DNA of 6,719 bases from Candidatus Mancarchaeum sp. (GTDB lineage Archaea > Micrarchaeota > Micrarchaeia > Micrarchaeales > Micrarchaeaceae): assembly GCA_027364995.1 (NCBI GenBank), contig DAHXOG010000039.1, forward strand, positions 1 to 6,719. Reading direction: 5' to 3'. A model generated the notes under the pieces. It was given only the letters and a program-made list of their open reading frames with translations. It was not told the DNA's origin and ran no database searches. Shown piece by piece: positions 6,623 to 6,719 of this stretch; positions within the stretch are counted from its first letter, which is position 1, and each line of letters begins with the position of its first letter. The position numbers and the translations under genes were made by a program.

Positions 6623-6718
6623 TTAGGACTTAAGCCTTATCATCTTGATTGCAATGTCCTTGCTCAAATAGAACCTCAAGCTGTCTTTCCTATTGACCTT
6701 CACTCCATCATTCCCTTT
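6623..6718 (-). CDS. C-terminal end of an unidentified minus-strand gene (partial)
   Basis: Only one minus-strand frame stays open from the right edge. It gives 31 codons and ends with TAA at 6625-6623; the other two frames contain stops close to the edge. The peptide is basic and polar and ends SKDIAIKMIRLKS. It uses AAG, AGG and ATA codons like the neighbouring genes. I do not recognise a family from so short a tail. The gene converges on the threonine-synthase-like gene with three bases between the two stop codons, leaving no room for a separate intergenic terminator. The 5' part lies outside the window. Confidence 0.5.
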   Translation of the reverse strand, partial: KGNDGVKVNRKDSLRFYLSKDIAIKMIRLKS

Positions 6719-6719
6719 C

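Noticed and set aside
1..6719. Mobile element, CRISPR array, tRNA/rRNA or phage features.
   Set aside because: No terminal inverted repeats, transposase or integrase motifs, regular repeat-spacer pattern or tRNA-like cloverleaf was seen. Nearly all of the sequence is accounted for by conserved metabolic genes.

Overview
The window looks like a piece of an archaeal chromosome carrying a compact central-carbon locus. Archaeal origin is inferred from several things. Every start region carries a GTG-type Shine-Dalgarno core at nearly fixed spacing, fitting an archaeal 16S tail (complement GGAGGTGAT). The divergent intergenic region has TATA-like boxes placed so that both 5' leaders would be only a few bases long. 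Isoleucine and arginine codons are strongly biased to ATA and AGG, and base composition is moderate. This style recalls small-genome acidophilic lineages such as Micrarchaeota/ARMAN, or Thermoplasmatales, but taxonomy cannot be fixed from the sequence alone.

Layout. Bases 75-1235 (minus) encode citrate synthase. Bases 1236-1360 are a 125-bp divergent regulatory region with two TATA-like boxes, a perfect 12-bp palindrome (TAACGTACGTTA) and a 9-bp direct repeat. Bases 1361-6619 (plus) hold a tight apparent operon: an AcnA/IRP-type aconitase (933 codons), a malate:quinone oxidoreductase of the short Helicobacter/Campylobacter-like group (455 codons, TTG start), and a PLP enzyme of the threonine synthase family with an N-terminal zinc ribbon. 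The last 97 bases contain the C-terminal end of an unidentified minus-strand gene, three bases from the preceding stop. The first 74 bases hold the 3' flank of the citrate synthase gene and nothing I can assign firmly. No RNA gene, mobile element, CRISPR array or large repeat was seen.

Functionally, MQO would oxidise malate to oxaloacetate and pass electrons to the quinone pool. Citrate synthase would condense oxaloacetate with acetyl-CoA, and aconitase would isomerise citrate to isocitrate. The window thus encodes the malate-to-isocitrate arm of the TCA cycle, with a respiratory link through MQO. Oxaloacetate also feeds aspartate and then threonine, which may explain the threonine-synthase-like gene. 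That gene has an altered PLP-phosphate-binding loop and a short C-terminus, so its exact reaction is uncertain. It is the least ordinary item here. The rest is recognisable metabolism in an economical arrangement, and I see no clear evidence of a wholly new system.
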